Source: Mactromeris polynyma
Taxonomy: Eukaryota > Mollusca > Bivalvia > Venerida > Mactridae
DNA length: 64,000 nucleotides
Direction: 5' to 3'
Assembly (NCBI GenBank): GCA_032209605.1
Contig: JASFXZ010000010.1
Coordinates: forward strand, 13,351,385 to 13,415,384
The stretch's first letter is position 1, and the number at the start of each line of letters is the position of its first letter. Both the position numbers and the translations under genes were made by a program. Positions 60,601-64,000 of this stretch are shown here, one piece after another. A model generated the notes under the pieces. That model was not told the origin of the DNA. It was given only the letters and a program-made list of their open reading frames with translations, and did not search any database.

Positions 60601-63600
60601 TCTAAAATGTCGATGTAAAAGTCCTCTCGTTGCATACACTTTGTCACGATGCTTATGTATTTCTATTCCCTTTACAGAAAGCATTGTGTAGAACACACTT
60701 TCTTTACCAGCTATTATTTTTTATCTTCTTCACTGGGCAAATGAAGCAAGTGCAAAGTACTGTATGGTCAACTTGCATTATATCACAGATGATTGTCATG
60801 AGTGCTCTACCCTTCTTTATTCCCTTTATAGGATATAGTGACATATACTATTGAGAAATAATATGGAAGGGGAGAGAACTCGTGACACTATCCTGTGTAT
60901 TAAATGTTCGTCCCGCTTTTTGCGCGGTAATCATTTTAACTTTTGGGGCATTAAATATCATATATCGTAATGATGTTTTAAAGAATTTGTTTTTTGTTTG
61001 CAGGGTCACAATGAGACGATTAAGCTAGCAGGTATTAAATATAATTATGTAAATATCATAAACGTCATAAATCTAAACCATGAAGATTAAATTCCATGTG
61101 ATAGTAATGAATAAAACTTAAGTGCTCCGTGTTCTTGTACAGCAAGACCATATAGATAATAAGACATTTTCAGTGAATTAAGGCCACACGAGATTGTCAC
61201 GAGTTCTCTCAACTTCTATAGCCCTTCTACAGTAATAATATGTATATATAGTATGGGAGAGAACTCGTGACAATCTAATATTGAAGACTATATTCAAAGT
61301 ATTCATATTGTGCATTATTTTCACTTATACGTGGAATTTTGATTGATGAGTTAACTATTTTAGGCCGATGAAAAGCTCATAATGAGTTTGTGTACTGTTT
61401 TATTGTCTTGACGACTCATAATAAATCTATCTTATCTTATCTCAGGTCGATCAACGTTAAACAGAAATGCAGATATGTTGAAAATGTAAGCATTTCCTTT
61501 TCAAAAAGACGTAATCTATGAGCTTCTTGGGACAGTGTATTCACCGTGAGCTTTCGTACTGAATAATGAAACTGGTGATTGCAAAGTCTATTATTTGTTT
61601 AAAGATGTGTCTGGCTCATCTGAGCCTAAAATGTTTGCATTGGCTTCATCCAGTATTGCTGTAACATTGGCTAAACATCTCTGTATAACATATTAAGACA
61701 ATCCAGTTTTCAAGGTTCCCAAAATGTGGTCTTATTATTGAGGTTTTACGGTATATTCTATTAATATTTGTAGGTATTGTCTCAAATGTTTGGATAATAA
61801 CGAAGCATTATTCGAGCGTGCATGCAAAGCTCTGGATTCTGATCAAGGCGAGGATGAACTTGAGGTACAGTTACTTCTAAGACATTTATGTATTTCATCA
61901 GCGACTGGCCGCGTACTGTTCGTGTGGTAGAGCCTTTCTCTAGGGGTGGTATTCACAAAACATCTTAAGGTTATGATTTTCCTTAATAGTAATATTTTCC
62001 TTAATATCCACAAGATTTTCCTTAAATATATAGAAAATACTTAAGTGGTATTCACTAGTGTCTTATCTTAAGATTTTCATTATATATGGCATAGTTTCCT
62101 TAAAAGACGAGGTAGCTTAAATGAAATTAATATTTTCCTTAAAGTTAAGACTGTCCTTTGCTAAGGAAATCCTTAAATGACACGGATGAAAATTCTAAGG
62201 TTAAGGATTTCCTTATCTTATATACCACCCCTGATCCGAAAGTCATATTTTAAGTTCGAGTCCGGCGTGGGGCGGTGTTAGCTCACGAACGTCACTATAC
62301 CTGAATTTAGCGCGAGAACTGGTTAATAACCAAGGAAACAGTCATCATCAAGAGTGATTAGTATAAATCAGTGTAAGAACTTGATCTCGCAATTGATATA
62401 AAATGAATATGTTTAAATTAAAGCCACTGGCATGGTTTATTATTTTGTTAAAATCGCAACTAGATTTCCCTATCCCATGCACTCCCATGGCCTTATTGCT
62501 CTGTGAAATATATTGTCTTCAAAATAGACTTTCATACTCGTGCATTAAACGACGATTAGAGCTGTCTCACTGGAGATTGTCACGAGTTCTCTCCCTTGTA
62601 ATATCTCTTTTTATAGTATATGTGTAACTAGTACAAGGTAAATTATCCTTGCTCAGAATTCGGCGCATATCGTAGATATATGTTCATGTTTGAAGTGCGA
62701 TTTCGACCAAGGAAAAGAGTCAGGGGTGAAGCGTCAGTTTCTTTTTACTTAATATACATACATATATACTATAAAGGAGAGAACTCGTGACAATCATCCG
62801 TGGTCTGTCTCCCTCACTCGTTTACCGTGAGTGTGGTATCCTTTGGAAAATAACGAGATTCAAACTTTGGTGCGTGCATGCATGTTCTATACGTTCAGTT
62901 GGTATCAAATGCACCAAATTGGCAACGGTATATAAACAAAGTACATGTATATATTTGGCTATGCAGACGGATATTGCTCATTAGAATTCATCGTGTCCGA
63001 ATTTCAATTCGACATGCGTCTGGAGATACCAAGTATTCGATGTTGAATAAACGAAAGTCCGACTGCAGTTCTATTCAGTACACTGCACTGGTTGTTTTGT
63101 TGAGAATAAATGAAACAATACAGTGCACCACTACAGTACAACACAATTTGGGAGAAGCAAAGTTTGGCTGTTGCTGAGAGATTGTTGCGCTAGAGAGATC
63201 AAAAGGGTTGTAAATTTTACCACAGAAAATTGATACTGTTGTTGGAGAGAGGTTGTTGCACAAAAGCGGTCCGCTATAGAGGGGTGTCACTGTATATTTT
63301 TTCTGGCTTAACGACGGTTAAATGCGACGTGGCCATGTCGTCAAACTTGTTTTACTGACAGTTCCAAAGAATGCCTTAATTCTCTTGTAGCTCTGTAGTT
63401 TTCATGTTGCTGATTTTTTAGGGTATACCGAGCGTTTTTATTTCCTTGTATATTGGTCTTGTTTGCCTGTCCTCTCCCTGTACGTGTGTATTTACTTCTG
63501 TCTAGATCTGTCCATGGAAGTTCTGTTTGGTGAATGAGACCCTCCCTGTTCTGAACTTTTCACTTAAACAACTTTTAGTTGTCCAGGCGACTTATTCATA

Positions 63601-63998
63601 AACATTATAAGTCGGAAACTCAGACTTTAGACTTTAAAATATTAAATATGAATTTTTTGGTTTTATGTTGTTATAACCTTATAGATTAAAATAACGACCA
63701 ATGTATTCAGAAGAGGGTAACAACAATTAGGCAGACAAAATTTAATCTGTTAGATTTAACGTAAACAAAATGACGGTAAATATATTTTTGCAAATTTAAA
63801 TCCAGAGTCTGAGTTTCAGATTAATACGTGTAGTGTGTGCGAATAATGTCCCTGTTTATTTGATTGACAACATATGACGATTTGCTTTACTTTATTTCTA
63901 TACAGGAGACTTTGATTCGAATCCTCACCCACGAGAGGTATGGATTGTGTGGACTGCAACTTCTGCATTACAAGAATTTCACATACAATCTCCACTAG
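54626..63998 (+). CDS. NEK-type Ser/Thr kinase, NEK-B, 11 exons, complete
   Basis: Exons: 54626-54727, 55434-55697, 56676-56782, 57492-57588, 57891-57992, 59488-59631, 60112-60348, 61004-61031, 61446-61485, 61774-61864, 63906-63998 (TAG); all GT-AG with consistent phases, about 434 residues. The ATG opens [19 protein letters not shown]. Kinase landmarks: GKGAFGEV, Lys38 in [30 protein letters not shown] with Asp135, DFG at 153-155, [35 protein letters not shown]. Exon 7 is an acidic linker ([12 protein letters not shown]) ending [12 protein letters not shown]. Exons 8-11 form the C-terminal module: [42 protein letters not shown]. Exon 2 (264 bp), exon 4 (97 bp) and exon 10 (91 bp) have the same length as in NEK-1. 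The Leu-Pro-Thr-Pro insert before HRD is specific to this copy. Substrate and pathway are not deducible; NEK kinases generally act in mitosis, centrosomes or cilia. Confidence 0.87.
55189..55359. mobile_element. MITE family P2, copy 4, NEK-B intron 1
   Basis: TACAGTAAAACCTTAC at the left and GAGGTTTTACTGTA at the right enclose 'aagaccacctcaataagaag' twice. NEK-A has no counterpart, so this is a later insertion. It ends 74 bp before exon 2. Confidence 0.72.
56237..56520 (-). mobile_element. SINE family S2 in NEK-B intron 2
   Basis: It is the same element, orientation and flank ('taccactggaaccacgtatc' type end) as 42494-42778 in NEK-A, inherited through the duplication. Confidence 0.8.
56855..57045 (-). 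mobile_element. SINE family S3 in NEK-B intron 3
   Basis: It matches 43104-43312, including 'aacgga', 'taccggccttatcag' and 'accactcggcca' segments. Inherited with the duplication. Confidence 0.7.
58378..58540. mobile_element. Foldback MITE family F in NEK-B intron 5
   Basis: The arms 'tccacgagttctctcccttt' and 'gggagacaactcgtgaacag' pair around a TATA-rich centre. A half copy lies just before it, at about 58085-58143. Confidence 0.65.
58588..58890. repeat. Block in opposite orientation to NEK-A intron 5
   Basis: It is the reverse complement of 45117-45410 with about 85-90% identity by eye ('cgaaattcagtggatttcgg', 'aaggttacgatttgttgtgc'). See the NEK-A entry for flank order. Confidence 0.75.
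59128..59355 (+). mobile_element. tRNA-derived SINE family S3, plus-strand copy
   Basis: The head 'accgagtggttaaggcatcc' and box B 'taggttcgaattccgg' resemble a tRNA-Ser/Leu type promoter, followed by 'ggcattaaaggacaggattc'. It lies in NEK-B intron 5, downstream of the inverted block. Confidence 0.7.
59773..59885 (-). repeat. tRNA-derived SINE head in NEK-B intron 6
   Basis: In minus sense it reads 'ctttgcaaaccaggaggtcc' then 'gggttcgattcccggggagg', a good tRNA anticodon-arm and T-arm look-alike, but without a matching 5' half. A SINE end is more likely than a tRNA gene. Confidence 0.45.
60406..60533. mobile_element. Foldback MITE family F in NEK-B intron 7
   Basis: It runs from 'cacaggaggttgtcacgag' to 'ctcatggcaatctcctgtg' with a reduced centre. 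It starts 58 bp after the exon 7 donor. Confidence 0.72.
60784..60897. mobile_element. Foldback MITE family F, second copy in NEK-B intron 7
   Basis: 'cacagatgattgtcatgag' and 'ctcgtgacactatcctgtg' form imperfect arms. It is the second of three copies between exons 7 and 9. Confidence 0.65.
61185..61278. mobile_element. Foldback MITE family F, short copy in NEK-B intron 8
   Basis: 'cacacgagattgtcacgag' and 'ctcgtgacaatct' flank only about 60 bp, making this the shortest copy seen. It lies between exons 8 and 9. Confidence 0.65.
61941..62235. mobile_element. MITE family G in the NEK-B unit
   Basis: It runs from TAGGGGTGGTATTCACAAAA to TATACCACCCCTGA and matches 52361-52660. It lies in intron 10. 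Confidence 0.7.
62566..62802. mobile_element. Foldback MITE family F in NEK-B intron 10
   Basis: The arms 'ctggagattgtcacgagttc' and 'gagagaactcgtgacaatca' are separated by a longer centre than usual. The position corresponds to 52957-53119 in the NEK-A unit, with an extra 70 bp. Confidence 0.7.
62961..63067. mobile_element. MITE family P1, shortened copy in NEK-B intron 10
   Basis: It keeps 'ttagaattcatcgtgtccga', 'tcaattcgacatgcg' and 'aataaacgaaagtccgactg' with internal loss. It matches 53258-53375. Confidence 0.5.
63160..63296. repeat. Right half of an 'agaggttgttgc' inverted-repeat element
   Basis: 'tggctgttgctgagagattg' and 'agaggttgttgcacaaaagc' then 'gctatagaggggtgtcactg' recall the element at 7205-7384. 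From here to exon 11 at 63906 I see only AT-rich intron sequence. Confidence 0.4.
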
Positions 63999-64000
63999 AG

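Overview
This is an AT-rich nuclear segment of an animal genome, most likely a bivalve or related mollusc. The genes are split by many GT-AG introns. The intergenic and intronic DNA is full of tRNA-derived SINEs, short inverted-repeat elements (MITE-like) and minisatellites. I could not fix the species from sequence alone. There are no bacterial features, CRISPR arrays, rRNA genes or convincing intact tRNA genes.

Layout. (1) 1-1446, plus strand: the last two coding exons and poly(A) signal of a POGLUT1/Rumi-type protein O-glucosyltransferase. (2) 1447-10897: intergenic, with repeats only. (3) 10898-29882, minus strand: a complete NEK-type (NIMA-related) Ser/Thr kinase of about 519 residues in 11 exons, called NEK-1 here. 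Its introns carry three large minisatellites (14, 32 and 31 bp units), and a fourth (64 bp) lies upstream of its start. (4) 29883-36971: the gap between the divergent NEK-1 and NEK-A genes, with a broken BEN-domain-like fragment and a 12 bp tandem array. (5) 36972-46212, plus strand: NEK-A, a six-exon kinase of about 326 residues whose C-terminal part has been replaced by short repeats. Two orphan exons matching the missing C-terminal module lie at 51871-52284. (6) 46213-54625: remnants of a LINE reverse transcriptase, a second BEN-associated relic, SINEs and a degenerate 'aaaatgg'-rich repeat field. (7) 54626-63998, plus strand: NEK-B, a complete 11-exon paralogue of about 434 residues that ends two bases before the window edge.

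How the genes relate. NEK-1, NEK-A and NEK-B share intron positions and phases through the kinase domain. NEK-1 and NEK-B also share a small C-terminal helical module built from four short exons. NEK-A and NEK-B are a tandem duplication: introns, SINE insertions and 5' flanks align. NEK-1 is the older, inverted relative with an extra Gly/Lys-rich linker. The whole reads as a local kinase-family expansion reshaped by repeats: a splice donor multiplied into a minisatellite, a MITE inserted next to a splice acceptor, loss of the donor that joined NEK-A to its C-terminal exons, and a small intronic block in opposite orientation in the two paralogues.
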